From Pseudomonadota bacterium (lineage in GTDB: Bacteria; Chloroflexota; UBA5177; JAJPKF01): a DNA stretch of 64,000 nucleotides. The stretch covers positions 17,842 to 81,841 of the forward strand of contig JAJPKF010000010.1 in assembly GCA_021323865.1 (NCBI GenBank), given 5' to 3'. A program made the translations under genes and the position numbers. This document shows positions 7,483 to 16,378 of this stretch, in pieces; position 1 is the stretch's first letter; each line of letters opens with the position of its first letter. Under the pieces are notes generated by a model. It made no database searches. It had not been told where the DNA came from and saw only the letters and a list, made by a program, of their open reading frames with translations.

Positions 7483-9515
7483 CCTGGCCATCCCCGCAGG
7501 AATACAACGAGGCGGTCCAGAACCCGGCCCGCAATCTGGACGATCCGGAGCTGCAGGTCATGAAGCCCGAGCTCACCCGCCTCGGGGTGCCGAGGCCCGT
7601 CACGGGCAACTTCGCGAGCGTGTACCGCCTCACGGCCGGACCCAACAGCATCGCCGTTCGTTGCTTCTTTCGAGACTTCGCCGACATGGGCCTCCGCTAC
7701 CAGACCATCGGGGCACACCTGCGCTCGGCGGCCCTGCCCTACACGGTCGGCTTCTCGTATCTGAAAACGGGCATCCGCGTCCGTACGGCTCGCTACCCGC
7801 TGCTCAAGATGGACTGGGTGGACGGCGAGCTTCTCGACCGAGCGGTCGAGAAACGACTGAACGACCCGGCGGCCCTGTCCAAGCTGGCCGAGTCGTGGCT
7901 CAGGATGGCGATGGCCCTGCGCTCCGCCGGTGTGGGACACGGCGACCTGCAGCACGGCAACGTCATGCTCGTGGGTGGCCGGCTGCGGCTGGTGGATTAT
8001 GACGGCATGTTCGTGCCCGGGCTTCGTGGATACCGCTCCCAGGAGCTGGGCCACCCCAACTATCAGCATCCGGGCCGTGACGAGACCTTGTTCGATGCTA
8101 CGGTCGACAACTTCTCGCACTGGGTGATCTACACCTCTCTGATGGCCTTGGCCTGGGATCCGAAGCTCTGGCCTGAGCTGAACGCGGGAGACGAACGGTT
8201 GCTCTTCTCGGCGGAGGACTTTCGGAGCCCTGAATCGTCACCCGCTTTTCGCGTTTTAATCGGGGCAGGCAACGAGACTGTGCGCCGGCTGGCCCGGACC
8301 CTCCGTGCCGCGCTCGACGGGCCGGCCGCCCGAACGCCGGCTCTCGATCCGGCGGCGGAGCCGGGACGTCTCTTGACGCTTGGGAGGCTCGGTCTCCTGC
8401 AGCCGTTGGAGCCGGTCCCCGACCGGATGCCGAGCTGGGTACGGGACCACATCGGCCGGCCGGGGCTCGCCGGACCGGATAACCGGATCCGTCTGATGGT
8501 GCTCGGCTGCTTTGCGGCTGCCGGACTGGACCAGATGCCGGCGGTTGCCGGTGCCGTTCCGCTGGATGTCCGTCTCGGCATGTCTGCCGGCCTGCCGGTC
8601 CTGGCAGTGGGCGTTATCCTCACGGCGTTCCTGCAGGAGCCCTCCGGTCGCGATTGGTACAGGACCCTGGTGTCGCATGTACGGGCCCTCCGAGTGGCCC
8701 GTGCGGCCCAACGTCGTTGCCGTCGACGCGAGTCTCAGCTGCAAGACTTCCCGGTGCCGGGCACCGGCGATCCCCCTGACACGCCTTCGGGATACTCAAC
8801 CACGGCGCGAGCGGGTATCCAGCAGATCATGCGGGCTGACCTCGACCGGCTCGCGGTGGTGCTCAAGGAGATCGATGATGATGAGCGGCGGCGGCTCGAG
8901 CAGGCGCTCGAGAGCTATCGGTCCCGCCTCATCCATCGGGCCCTCTCATCGCGGTCAGTCCTGACCGCGAGCATTCCCGGCGTCGGTCCGCTCACTCGGG
9001 CGCGACTCTGGGCGAGGGGAATCCGGAACGCCGCCTCGGTCGACGAGCACGGAGGCGACCTTCCGGCCATCCTACCGGCGCGTGAGGCGGCCGCGATCCT
9101 CCGCTGGTACGCGGCGGTCCGGCGAGAGGCGGAGCGCTCAACGGCGACGTCTCTGCCCGACGCCCGCATGGACCCTATCCGTCGCCGATATGCCCGAGAG
9201 CGCATGTCGGTTGAGGCCTGCCGCCTGCGGATCGTCATGGAGGGAGCTAGAGTGCTGCAGCGCATCCAGGAGATCGAGGAGGAGGCAGCTCGGGCGGCTG
9301 CCGACCGACGGGCCGGCGAGCTGCAACGCGTGGCCGACCGCAGGAATCAGCTCGCTCAGGAGCTGGCCGCCGCCGAACGGCAGCGGCAGATTGCGCTGCG
9401 CCATGTCGGAGAGAGCGGGGCGGCTCTGGCCCAGTACGCCCCAGCCTCTTTTGCGCATTACGTCCGGTTGCTCGTTCTTGGACGCCGGCTGGGACGCGTT
9501 TCGGAGGGCGGCTAG
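7479..9515 (+). CDS. Kinase-like membrane protein with helix-hairpin-helix domain
   Basis: 678 residues. The N-terminal 1-260 is a protein-kinase fold: ASVYRL stands in the Gly-rich loop, HGDLQHGNVML (154-164) is the catalytic loop with Asp156 and Asn161, and LVDYDGMFVP (171-180) replaces DFG with DYD. The beta-3 strand reads AVRCF, so the usual Lys is Arg61. Around 340-390 is a hydrophobic stretch likely to span the membrane. SIPGVGPLTRARLWARGI (about 490-510) is a helix-hairpin-helix, often a DNA-binding or scaffold module; charged coiled-coil follows (EIEEEAARAAADRRAGEL). It forms the kinase arm of the vWA/PP2C triad. Its end overlaps the convergent radical SAM gene by 4 bases. Confidence 0.82.
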   Translation: MTWPSPQEYNEAVQNPARNLDDPELQVMKPELTRLGVPRPVTGNFASVYRLTAGPNSIAVRCFFRDFADMGLRYQTIGAHLRSAALPYTVGFSYLKTGIRVRTARYPLLKMDWVDGELLDRAVEKRLNDPAALSKLAESWLRMAMALRSAGVGHGDLQHGNVMLVGGRLRLVDYDGMFVPGLRGYRSQELGHPNYQHPGRDETLFDATVDNFSHWVIYTSLMALAWDPKLWPELNAGDERLLFSAEDFRSPESSPAFRVLIGAGNETVRRLARTLRAALDGPAARTPALDPAAEPGRLLTLGRLGLLQPLEPVPDRMPSWVRDHIGRPGLAGPDNRIRLMVLGCFAAAGLDQMPAVAGAVPLDVRLGMSAGLPVLAVGVILTAFLQEPSGRDWYRTLVSHVRALRVARAAQRRCRRRESQLQDFPVPGTGDPPDTPSGYSTTARAGIQQIMRADLDRLAVVLKEIDDDERRRLEQALESYRSRLIHRALSSRSVLTASIPGVGPLTRARLWARGIRNAASVDEHGGDLPAILPAREAAAILRWYAAVRREAERSTATSLPDARMDPIRRRYARERMSVEACRLRIVMEGARVLQRIQEIEEEAARAAADRRAGELQRVADRRNQLAQELAAAERQRQIALRHVGESGAALAQYAPASFAHYVRLLVLGRRLGRVSEGG

Positions 9516-10417
9516 GCGGCCTGGAAGAGCGCCAGCTGCTGATCCCGAGGGGCCATGGCCGGCTTGATGGGCCTGCGCTCACCGGAGATCCGGTGCTTCT
9601 CGCGCAGGTCTTCGACGCGCTTCTGGATGGTCTCTGTGTAGAAGCCGGGTGCGTAGTTGCCCCGATAGAGATCGCGGTAGGCCTTCCTCAACTTGGGAAA
9701 CTCACGCTCGATGAAGGGAAGGTAGAACTCGCTGATCCCGGGACCCAGTCGGAGCGTATTGGAACTGACGAACTGCGCTCCGTGGCCGGCTGCCGCCGCG
9801 ATCACCTCCTCCAAATGCCCTTCATCGTCCGTGAGGCCCGGCAGAATCGGGCTCAACAGAACACCGGCCCGTACTCCACGATCTACCAGTGAGGAGATTG
9901 CTTCCAGACGCTTCTTGGGCTTCGCCGTCGTCGGCTCGATGAGCCGCCAGAGCCGCTCGTCCAAGGTGGTCACCGTCAGGCAGACCGTGGCCTCGGCAGA
10001 GATCGCCAGCTCCGACAGCAGATCCAGATCACGGAGCACCATCGGGGACTTGGTGGTGATGCTCACCGGGTTGCGGAAGTCTCGGAACGCCTCGAGGATT
10101 CCTCGAGTCAAGAGATAGCGAGACTCGGCCTGCTGATAGGGATCCGTCGCCGTTCCGATCACAACCGTCTCGCCGGGCCAGCCTCTGCGGGACAGCTCCA
10201 CACGGACCTGTTCCGGCGCGTTGATCTTGGCGAAGATCACCTCTTCGAATTCCTGTCCACCTCCGAGGCCCAGATATTCATGCGTGGGCCGGGCGTAGCA
10301 GTACACGCAGGCATGGCGGCAGCCCCGGTAGGGGTTGATGCTCCAGTTGAAGGGCATGCCCTGAACCCGATTGATAATCGACTTGGACCGGATCTCTCGA
10401 ACGGCGAAGCGTGGCAT
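9512..10417 (-). CDS. Radical SAM protein (Rv2578c/SplB-like)
   Basis: 301 residues. A 4Fe-4S/SAM radical enzyme: the cluster motif CRHACVYC gives Cys33, Cys37 and Cys40 (CX3CX2C). NPYRGCRHAC, TATDPYQQAE and TTKSPMVLRDLDLL follow the pattern of the SPL-like radical SAM group (COG1533), which includes spore photoproduct lyase and many uncharacterised members. The substrate is unknown. It is divergently transcribed from the rRNA methyltransferase homolog, with under 100 bases between. Confidence 0.88.
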   Translation of the reverse strand: MPRFAVREIRSKSIINRVQGMPFNWSINPYRGCRHACVYCYARPTHEYLGLGGGQEFEEVIFAKINAPEQVRVELSRRGWPGETVVIGTATDPYQQAESRYLLTRGILEAFRDFRNPVSITTKSPMVLRDLDLLSELAISAEATVCLTVTTLDERLWRLIEPTTAKPKKRLEAISSLVDRGVRAGVLLSPILPGLTDDEGHLEEVIAAAAGHGAQFVSSNTLRLGPGISEFYLPFIEREFPKLRKAYRDLYRGNYAPGFYTETIQKRVEDLREKHRISGERRPIKPAMAPRDQQLALFQAA

Positions 10418-10503
10418 CGTTGTCCCGTCCCACAGGCGTTCTACATCAGTATAGTACGGATGTTCTAATTAGTGAGAACGCATCTCGCTTGCAGAGGAGG
10501 TCG

Positions 10504-11100
10504 ATGGAGGCCGTTAGAGGCAAGCAGCGCTACGACTTGGATCGTGACGAGTTGGATCGTCTGGCGGCGGGAAGGCCGGTCTGGCTCGACATCGGCTCCG
10601 GTGACGGCCGTTTTGTGGTCGAGGTTGCAGGCGCCAATCCGGGCGTCCTCTCGATGGGCGTGGACGCGGCTCGGGAGAACGTCCGCCCTGCCTCGCGGAG
10701 GGCCCCGGCCAACGCGATCTTTCTCATTGCCAATGTAGACAAGCTCGACGCTGACCTGATGGGCATCGCCGATCGCGTCACGGTCAACTATCCGTGGGGA
10801 AGCCTTCTGGAGGGCCTGCTCGACGGCCGCTCCTCGGCATGGGATGCCCTCACCACCGTCATGAAGCCTTCAGTGGAGCTGGAGCTGACCCTCAATGCCG
10901 AGACACTGGATCGCGCCGGCTCGGGCGTCGACGCGGGTCTGCAGATGCTCTGTGACGCCCTTGGGGCGCGAGGTTTCACGGTGCAGACAGTCCAACGGCT
11001 CGACCGGGAGGACATGCGCCGCATGGCCAGCACCTGGTCGCGGCGTCTGGCCTTCGGCAGGCGGCCCCACGCCATCCGAATCCAGGCGGCGCGCGGATAG
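10504..11100 (+). CDS. 16S rRNA A1408 methyltransferase homolog (KamB/NpmA family)
   Basis: 198 residues from ATG 10504, which follows a strong ribosome site (AGAGGAGG); an open frame continues upstream but the family begins here. Rossmann SAM-binding motif DIGSGDGRF is at 29-37. NYPWGSLLEGLL (95-106) and STWSRRL (176-182) match segments that in NpmA and KamB carry the two tryptophans sandwiching flipped A1408; Trp98 and Trp178 are their counterparts. In characterised members, N1-methylation of A1408 gives broad aminoglycoside resistance. Whether this chromosomal copy modifies A1408 or another RNA is unknown. No antibiotic biosynthesis genes are nearby. Confidence 0.8.
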   Translation: MEAVRGKQRYDLDRDELDRLAAGRPVWLDIGSGDGRFVVEVAGANPGVLSMGVDAARENVRPASRRAPANAIFLIANVDKLDADLMGIADRVTVNYPWGSLLEGLLDGRSSAWDALTTVMKPSVELELTLNAETLDRAGSGVDAGLQMLCDALGARGFTVQTVQRLDREDMRRMASTWSRRLAFGRRPHAIRIQAARG

Positions 11101-11164
11101 CTTCAGGGCTCGGCCCACAATGGAGGGCCGGTCAGCAACACCGGCCGGAGAGGAGAACGCCCCT

Positions 11165-12358
11165 ATGATCACGTCCATGGCCATCACGTCGGCCGAGTTT
11201 GCGGCTCGGCGGCGCCGCCTCCTCGATCACGTCGAGCAGCTCGATCTCGACGGGGCCGTCCTCTTCGATCACTACTACATCCTGTACTTCACGGGATTTG
11301 CCTTCATTCCGACCGAGCGGCCCATCGCCTTCGTCCTGAACCGCTCCGGCGACCCGGCCATGTTCGTGCCGCGTCTCGAGAGCGAGCACGCCCGAGCGCG
11401 GACCGGCTTCGAGCGGGTTGAGCACTACATCGAGTACCCGTTTCAGCCGCACCCCATGGAAGTGTTGACGGGACTGCTCCACGACATGGGAATCAACCCG
11501 CGAGTCGGGGCCGATCAGGACGGCTACCCCTGGATCCTTGGCTATCGCGGTCCGTCGCTCACCGATGCCGCCGGCGCCTCGGTCCAGCTCCTGGCCGGCT
11601 TCGTCGAAGACCTGATGGCCATCAAGTCCGAGGCCGAGATCGCTTTGATCAAGGAGAGCTGCGTGTGGGGCAATCTGGCCCACCGACTCCTGCAGACGTA
11701 CACCCGGCCGGGCGCGACCGAAACCGAGGTCAGCCAGCGAGCCGGTTTCGAAGCGACCCTTTCGATGCTGGCCGCCCTCGGCCCGCTCTATCAGGCGCAG
11801 GACCCCTTTGCCGATGGCCCGGGAGCCGGCTATCGGGGGCAGATCGGCCGCAACGCCGCCATCCCTCATGCTCTCGCCGGCAACATCACCTTTCAGTCGG
11901 GAGATGTGCTGGTCACAGGAGCCGGCTGTCCCATGTGGGGCTACAACTCCGAGCTGGAGCGGACCATGATCGTCGGGCCTCCGAGCGATCGCCAGAGACG
12001 TATGTTCGAACACATGGTGGCGTTGCAGGACATTGCCTTCGCGGCCATCAAGCCGGGCGCCCGTTGCTCAGACGTGGACCGAGCAACCCGGGCATACTTC
12101 GAGGCCAACGACCTGATGCAGTACTGGAAGCATCACACCGGTCATGCCATCGGTCTCCGCTACCACGAGGGCCCGTTCCTGGACCTGGGCGACGACACCG
12201 AGGTTCGGCCGGGCATGGTCTTCACCGTTGAGCCGGGCCTCTACGCGCCCGACCTGGGCGGATTCCGGCACTCCGATACGGCGCTGGTCACGGACAACGG
12301 TGTCGAGCTCCTCACCTACTACCCGCGGGATCTCGAGAGCCTGACCATTCCCCTCTGA
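11165..12358 (+). CDS. M24 (pita-bread) family protein with altered metal site
   Basis: 397 residues: creatinase-like N-terminal domain (1-150) and pita-bread C-terminal domain. It resembles Xaa-Pro aminopeptidases, but the five-ligand dimetal set is mostly lost. The first Asp region reads LVTGAG, the second Asp is Glu263 (GYNSELERT), His327 (GHAIG) and Glu356 (VEPGLY) remain, and the last Glu is Ser370 (GFRHSDT). A non-metallo lyase or hydrolase role, as in creatinase, or a pseudoenzyme, is more likely than proline peptidase. GGAGAGGAG lies 10 bases upstream of ATG 11165; ATG 11177 is an alternative start. Confidence 0.85.
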   Translation: MITSMAITSAEFAARRRRLLDHVEQLDLDGAVLFDHYYILYFTGFAFIPTERPIAFVLNRSGDPAMFVPRLESEHARARTGFERVEHYIEYPFQPHPMEVLTGLLHDMGINPRVGADQDGYPWILGYRGPSLTDAAGASVQLLAGFVEDLMAIKSEAEIALIKESCVWGNLAHRLLQTYTRPGATETEVSQRAGFEATLSMLAALGPLYQAQDPFADGPGAGYRGQIGRNAAIPHALAGNITFQSGDVLVTGAGCPMWGYNSELERTMIVGPPSDRQRRMFEHMVALQDIAFAAIKPGARCSDVDRATRAYFEANDLMQYWKHHTGHAIGLRYHEGPFLDLGDDTEVRPGMVFTVEPGLYAPDLGGFRHSDTALVTDNGVELLTYYPRDLESLTIPL

Positions 12359-12365
12359 CCCTCCC

Positions 12366-12382
12366 GCCTCTGGAGGAGAGGC
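12366..12382. terminator. Short hairpin between convergent genes
   Basis: GCCTCT (12366-12371) pairs with AGAGGC (12377-12382) around GGAGG. It sits between the M24 stop and the stop of the minus-strand SnoaL-like gene. No U-tract. Confidence 0.4.
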
Positions 12383-12756
12383 TAGCCCTTTACGTAGGCT
12401 AGCTTCTCCGCAACCTTGCCGTTGCGCACCCGGATGACGTCCACTCCGCGCACGTGCCCTGCGGTTGCCCCATCGCCGTACCGATAGACCCACCGCACCA
12501 CACAGCGATCGGCGGCGACGAACATCTCCTCGCCCTCGAACTCCGCTTCGGGGGAGCTCTCAAAGAACGATTGAAAACAGGACCGTACCGCCTCCTGGCC
12601 GGTGAACCGGCCGCCGTCCGGAGGCGCGGTGCTTTCGAATATACAGTCCTCCGTCATGCACTGCATTACCGCCTGGATGTCCTTGGCGTTGAAGCCCTCG
12701 TTGAAGCGTTCCACGGCCGCGCGCACGTCAGTGCCGTCATTGGCCGATCCAGCCAT
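12382..12756 (-). CDS. SnoaL/NTF2-like protein
   Basis: 124 residues of one alpha+beta cone domain: VERFNEGFNAKDIQAVMQCM, a CIFESTAPPDGGRFTGQEAV segment and the VIRVRNGKVAEKLAYVKG end strands typical of SnoaL/NTF2-like ketosteroid-isomerase-fold proteins. Members act as isomerases, cyclases or simple ligand binders, and nothing here tells which. ATG 12756 follows AAGGAG at good spacing and is preferred over the upstream GTG. It is convergent with the M24 gene. Confidence 0.82.
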   Translation of the reverse strand: MAGSANDGTDVRAAVERFNEGFNAKDIQAVMQCMTEDCIFESTAPPDGGRFTGQEAVRSCFQSFFESSPEAEFEGEEMFVAADRCVVRWVYRYGDGATAGHVRGVDVIRVRNGKVAEKLAYVKG

Positions 12757-12927
12757 CGCTGACTCCTTCGCGACCACTATTTGGAGAGAGGCTTACCTCA
12801 AGCATGCATCCTCGCCATCACAACGTGAGGGGTCAAGGATGGCGGGAATCCGCGGGTCAAGAGCCTGGCTGGATTCCCAGGACAGGAAGACCTGAGCTAA
12901 GCCGCCTGGATGCGGGTCTGAAGCCGG

Positions 12928-14397
12928 CTAGGCCGTCTGCAGCTCCCGAATGGAACGCAACCGCTCTGTCGGCGCCGGCTCCGGCATCCTGGGCAGAGTC
13001 ACGACGAACCGGCTGCCATGTGGATCATGCGAGGTGACCTCGATGTCACCGCCGTGGGCTCGAGCGATCCAGCGACCGATGGCCAGTCCCAGGCCGCTTC
13101 CTTCGCGGCTCGCGCGTGCTGAGGGGGATCGATAGAACCGGTCGAAGATGCGCTCTCGGTCGGCCTCGGGTATGCCGGGCCCCGTGTCGGCGATGCAGAT
13201 GGTGGCCGTTTCTGGGGTCGGGGCCGCCAGCTCCAGGGTCACCTCGCCGTTGGCCGGCGTGTACTTGACGGCATTGTCGAGCAGAATCAGGACGAGCTGC
13301 AACAGGCGAGACTCATCCCCTTCCACGAGCACCTCGTCCAGCCGGCCCAGCCGCATGGTGGTCGCTCCATGTCCGTCCCGAGCCGTCTCCCGGGATTTGA
13401 TGCGTCGGTAGGCGTCGAGCACGATGCGATCCAGCTCCACCGGCCGGCGATCGATGCCCTGTCCGGCATCGGCCTGGGACAGGGCCAGCAGGTCGCCCAC
13501 CAGGACACCCATGCGGTCGGCCTCAATACGGGCGGCGTGCAAGGCATCGGCGCGTTCCGCCACCGGCCCATCGGGGGCCGCCTCCAGGTAATGGAGATTG
13601 CCCTGCACGACGGTCAGTGGTGTGCGCAGCTCGTGGGACGCGTCGGCCAGAAAGCGCTGTTGGTTGGCGTAGGCCTCCTGAAGAGACTCCAACATGTGAT
13701 TGAAGGTGAGGGCCAGCCGCTGCAGCTCGGCGGTCCGGCTGTCGACCGGCACGCGGCCCGCGAAGTCGCGGGTTTCGGCGATGGAGGCGGCCTGGGCGGT
13801 CATGGCCTTGATGGGTCTGAGCGCCGAGCCGGTGATCAGCCAGGTCGCTACGATCACCAGGACCAGCAGTGTCGCTTCACCTCCGAAGAACCAGGCGCTG
13901 AAGAGGTTGCTCGCTCGGCTGATGTCGGCCAGAGATTTGCCCACCACCAGCACGGCGTTGGCGCGGTTGTGCGGCAGGAGCGAGTAGACGAACGGGGTGT
14001 AATACACCTGGACCTGATCATGGCCGAGCGTCACCTGCTCAAAGGTGGAGTGCCGGTGAAAGTAGGCCTGCCGCAGCGCGTGGCGGTCGAGCGGAAGTGT
14101 GGCGGGGGCCAGGTTCAACGACTGGTCGGCGACGGTCCCGTCGCCGTTGACGATCTCGAAGTACGTATCAGGAGTGCTGAACGGGTGCTGAGCGGGCAGC
14201 CGGACGACCAGATGGCCGCCCACGGCGGTTTCCAGCGTGTAGTTGTTGTAGACCCACTGAGCGGCCGACGTCAGGGTGGAACGGGTCTCATCCGCGAACC
14301 TCCCTTGCATGAGCGCCTGCGCACCGAGACCCAATGCCAGGAGCAGCGCCCCGAGCAGACCGCCGTAGAGCAGTGTCAGGCGCGCGCGAAGCGACAC
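12928..14397 (-). CDS. Sensor histidine kinase
   Basis: 489 residues, membrane bound. TM1 is at about 7-28, then an extracytoplasmic sensor of about 130 residues (to about 165), TM2 (FFGGEATLLVLVIVATWLI), HAMP domain, and dimerisation/phosphoacceptor domain with FLADASHELRTPL. The ATPase carries LLDNAVKYTP (N box), DTGPGIP (G1), FDRFYR (F box) and GSGLGLAI (G2); all catalytic boxes are intact. It starts at GTG, 9 bases after the response-regulator stop, so the two form an RR-HK operon. The ligand is unknown. Confidence 0.93.
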   Translation of the reverse strand: MSLRARLTLLYGGLLGALLLALGLGAQALMQGRFADETRSTLTSAAQWVYNNYTLETAVGGHLVVRLPAQHPFSTPDTYFEIVNGDGTVADQSLNLAPATLPLDRHALRQAYFHRHSTFEQVTLGHDQVQVYYTPFVYSLLPHNRANAVLVVGKSLADISRASNLFSAWFFGGEATLLVLVIVATWLITGSALRPIKAMTAQAASIAETRDFAGRVPVDSRTAELQRLALTFNHMLESLQEAYANQQRFLADASHELRTPLTVVQGNLHYLEAAPDGPVAERADALHAARIEADRMGVLVGDLLALSQADAGQGIDRRPVELDRIVLDAYRRIKSRETARDGHGATTMRLGRLDEVLVEGDESRLLQLVLILLDNAVKYTPANGEVTLELAAPTPETATICIADTGPGIPEADRERIFDRFYRSPSARASREGSGLGLAIGRWIARAHGGDIEVTSHDPHGSRFVVTLPRMPEPAPTERLRSIRELQTA

Positions 14398-14406
14398 CCG
14401 CGTCTC

Positions 14407-15114
14407 CTATCCGGCGGCGACGCCGTCGGCGCCCGCTGAATCCAACCGCAGCGTGTAGCCCGCGCCTCGAACGGTGTGAATGAGGCGCGGCTCGCCATCC
14501 TCTTCCAGCTTGTGCCGGATCTGGCTGATGTATACCTCCAGCACATTGGACTCGCCCTCGAAATCGTACCCCCAGACGCGATCCATGATGACGTCTCTGG
14601 TCAGCACCTGGCGAGGATTGGTGAGGAAGAGCTTCAGCAGCTCGTATTGCGTGGTGCTGAGCTGCAGTGACCGGTCGCCTCGCTTGGCGTCCCGCGTTCC
14701 CGTGTCCAGGGTGAGATCGGCGTACCGGAGGGTCTGATTCGGTTGGCCGCCATGGCGCAGATGGGCCCGAACCCGCGCCAGCAGCTCCTCCATGGCGAAG
14801 GGCTTGACGACGTAGTCGTCCGCGCCGATGTCGAGTCCCTTCACGCGGTCGGAGACCGAGTCTCGGGCCGTCAGCATGATGATGGGCAGGTCGGGGCGAT
14901 CCTCCCGCAGCCGCCGGCAGACCTCGAGGCCATCGACTCCGGGCAGCATGATATCCAGAATGGCGAGGTCCGGTGGCGATTCCAGGGCTCGGTCCAGCGC
15001 TTCGTCGGCACTGGCCGCCATGGAAACGTCAAAGCCGGCGTAGAGCAGCCCACGGCGGAGCGTAGCCCGTATCTGCTCGTCGTCGTCGAGAACCAGAATT
15101 CGTGCGCGATCCAT
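14407..15114 (-). CDS. OmpR/PhoB-type response regulator
   Basis: Receiver domain with the acidic pocket DDDEQ, phosphoacceptor Asp in LAILDIMLPG, and the conserved Lys in VKPFAMEEL, followed by a winged-helix DNA-binding domain ending in LIHTVRGAGYTLR. ATG 15114 gives MDRARILVLDDD, 235 residues, the normal family length. The frame is open to GTG 15240, adding 42 low-complexity residues. Neither start has a clear ribosome site, so the N-terminus is uncertain. Pairs with the kinase directly downstream. Confidence 0.92.
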   Translation of the reverse strand: MDRARILVLDDDEQIRATLRRGLLYAGFDVSMAASADEALDRALESPPDLAILDIMLPGVDGLEVCRRLREDRPDLPIIMLTARDSVSDRVKGLDIGADDYVVKPFAMEELLARVRAHLRHGGQPNQTLRYADLTLDTGTRDAKRGDRSLQLSTTQYELLKLFLTNPRQVLTRDVIMDRVWGYDFEGESNVLEVYISQIRHKLEEDGEPRLIHTVRGAGYTLRLDSAGADGVAAG

Positions 15115-15271
15115 GCTGCGTGTGGGAAGCGCGGCCGCGGACGGTTCCGCAAACGATTCATCTCGTGACGGTGCCGGGGTCGAATCCCAGCCGTCGGCTG
15201 CCGTTCCGAGCAATTCTAGGTCCTTGGATGGCCGGCTCACGCCTGCTGCGGCGAGGCCGAGGGGGAGGAGG

Positions 15272-15354
15272 AGAGGCGGGCGCGGGTTGGGCTGATGTGG
15301 GGGAGGAAAGAATGGGATCCCGGCGGGCCCGCCTCTGCCTACTTTCAGCGTAGG
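15272..15354. promoter_or_regulatory. Inverted repeats upstream of the response regulator
   Basis: AGAGGCGGGC (15272-15281) is complemented by GCCCGCCTCT (15327-15336), and CCTAC (15338-15342) by GTAGG (15350-15354). They lie in the 356-base region between the regulator start at 15114 and the plus-strand membrane gene at 15471. Operators or leader structure are possible; the regulator's own N-terminus may reach 15240. Confidence 0.3.
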
Positions 15355-15470
15355 TTTGCCAGGTGAAGGCCTACTGATTCGAACCTGAAGAATACCTTAA
15401 TTTTGCGACCCGTTTTGGCCGGACGCGAGGACCCTTCCCACGCGCGCGTGATTGCGCGTGACAATGGTGC

Positions 15471-16202
15471 GTGAGCCGGGATGCCCTAACCGAGACGGAG
15501 AGCAGCAGCGCCGAGTCGCCCAAGGAACAGCGGGAAGAACGGGCGGCCTGGGGCTACCCCACTCGGCACGAGGCACCCTGGTATCCGGCCGCGGCGGTCA
15601 TCGTGGCCATGGGCCTGTGGGTGGTCCTGCCCGAGCGGCTGGCGCTCCCGGCCCAGTACAAATGGATCGTTCCCGCGCTCGAGGGCATCCTCCTGATTCC
15701 GCTGATCTATGTGCGCCGCAGCCCCACACGTAGGGGAACGCCCATCCCCCGCCTTCTCTCGATGGTCCTCATCGCGCTGATCAACATCGCCAATCTCATC
15801 TCCCTTGCAGAGCTGATCCACGTGCTCCTCCAGGCCAAGAGCACCAGCGGGCAGCAGCTCCTGATATCCGCGTCCGCCATCTGGCTCACCAATGTGATCG
15901 TCTTTGCCCTCTGGTACTGGGAGCTGGACCGCGGCGGCCCCTATCTCCGTCGCATGATGATCCACCGCCAGCCCGACTTCCTCTTTCCGCAGATGGCCAC
16001 CCCCTACTGTGCGCCGGAAACCTGGTCGCCGGATTTCGTGGACTACCTCTACGTGGCCTTCACCAACGCCACGGCCTTTAGCCCCACTGACACCATGCCA
16101 TTGACCAATTGGGCCAAGCTGCTGATGATGGTGCAGTCATTCGCTTCGTTGGTCACCGTGGGGCTGGTCGCAGCTCGGGCCGTCAACATCCTGCACGGAT
16201 GA
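15471..16202 (+). CDS. DUF1345-like membrane protein, channel-like C-terminus
   Basis: 243 residues, GTG start without a clear ribosome site. A soluble, charged N-terminus (about 1-38) precedes five predicted membrane helices at roughly 40-60, 67-82, 95-122, 130-147 and 210-235. The segment DYLYVAFTNATAFSPTDTMPL before the last helix resembles the pore helix and loop of two-TM potassium channels (and of DUF1345 proteins) but has no GYG filter. It is thus a channel-like relative of unknown selectivity. It stands between the two-component genes and a lipoprotein gene. Confidence 0.72.
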   Translation: MSRDALTETESSSAESPKEQREERAAWGYPTRHEAPWYPAAAVIVAMGLWVVLPERLALPAQYKWIVPALEGILLIPLIYVRRSPTRRGTPIPRLLSMVLIALINIANLISLAELIHVLLQAKSTSGQQLLISASAIWLTNVIVFALWYWELDRGGPYLRRMMIHRQPDFLFPQMATPYCAPETWSPDFVDYLYVAFTNATAFSPTDTMPLTNWAKLLMMVQSFASLVTVGLVAARAVNILHG

Positions 16203-16378
16203 GCCCTCCTGCAGCTGACTCGGCGGCGGACCAAATGTCCCCAAACGGCCGCGGAGTGCGTTCTCATGGTCGTGACGGCGGTGAGCGCCTGGCTTCAATC
16301 GTGCTACCATCCGCGCGGGATGCCGACTGCCGCACCCGGTTTCGCGCGTATCATAATGCCCTCGAGGTTAGTTCTCTT

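Noticed and set aside
13369..14439. 356-residue plus-strand open frame
   Set aside because: Antisense to the histidine kinase, which has all catalytic boxes.
15170..15200. tRNA-like GGGGTCGAATCCCAG
   Set aside because: No surrounding cloverleaf and it lies in the response-regulator leader region; chance match.
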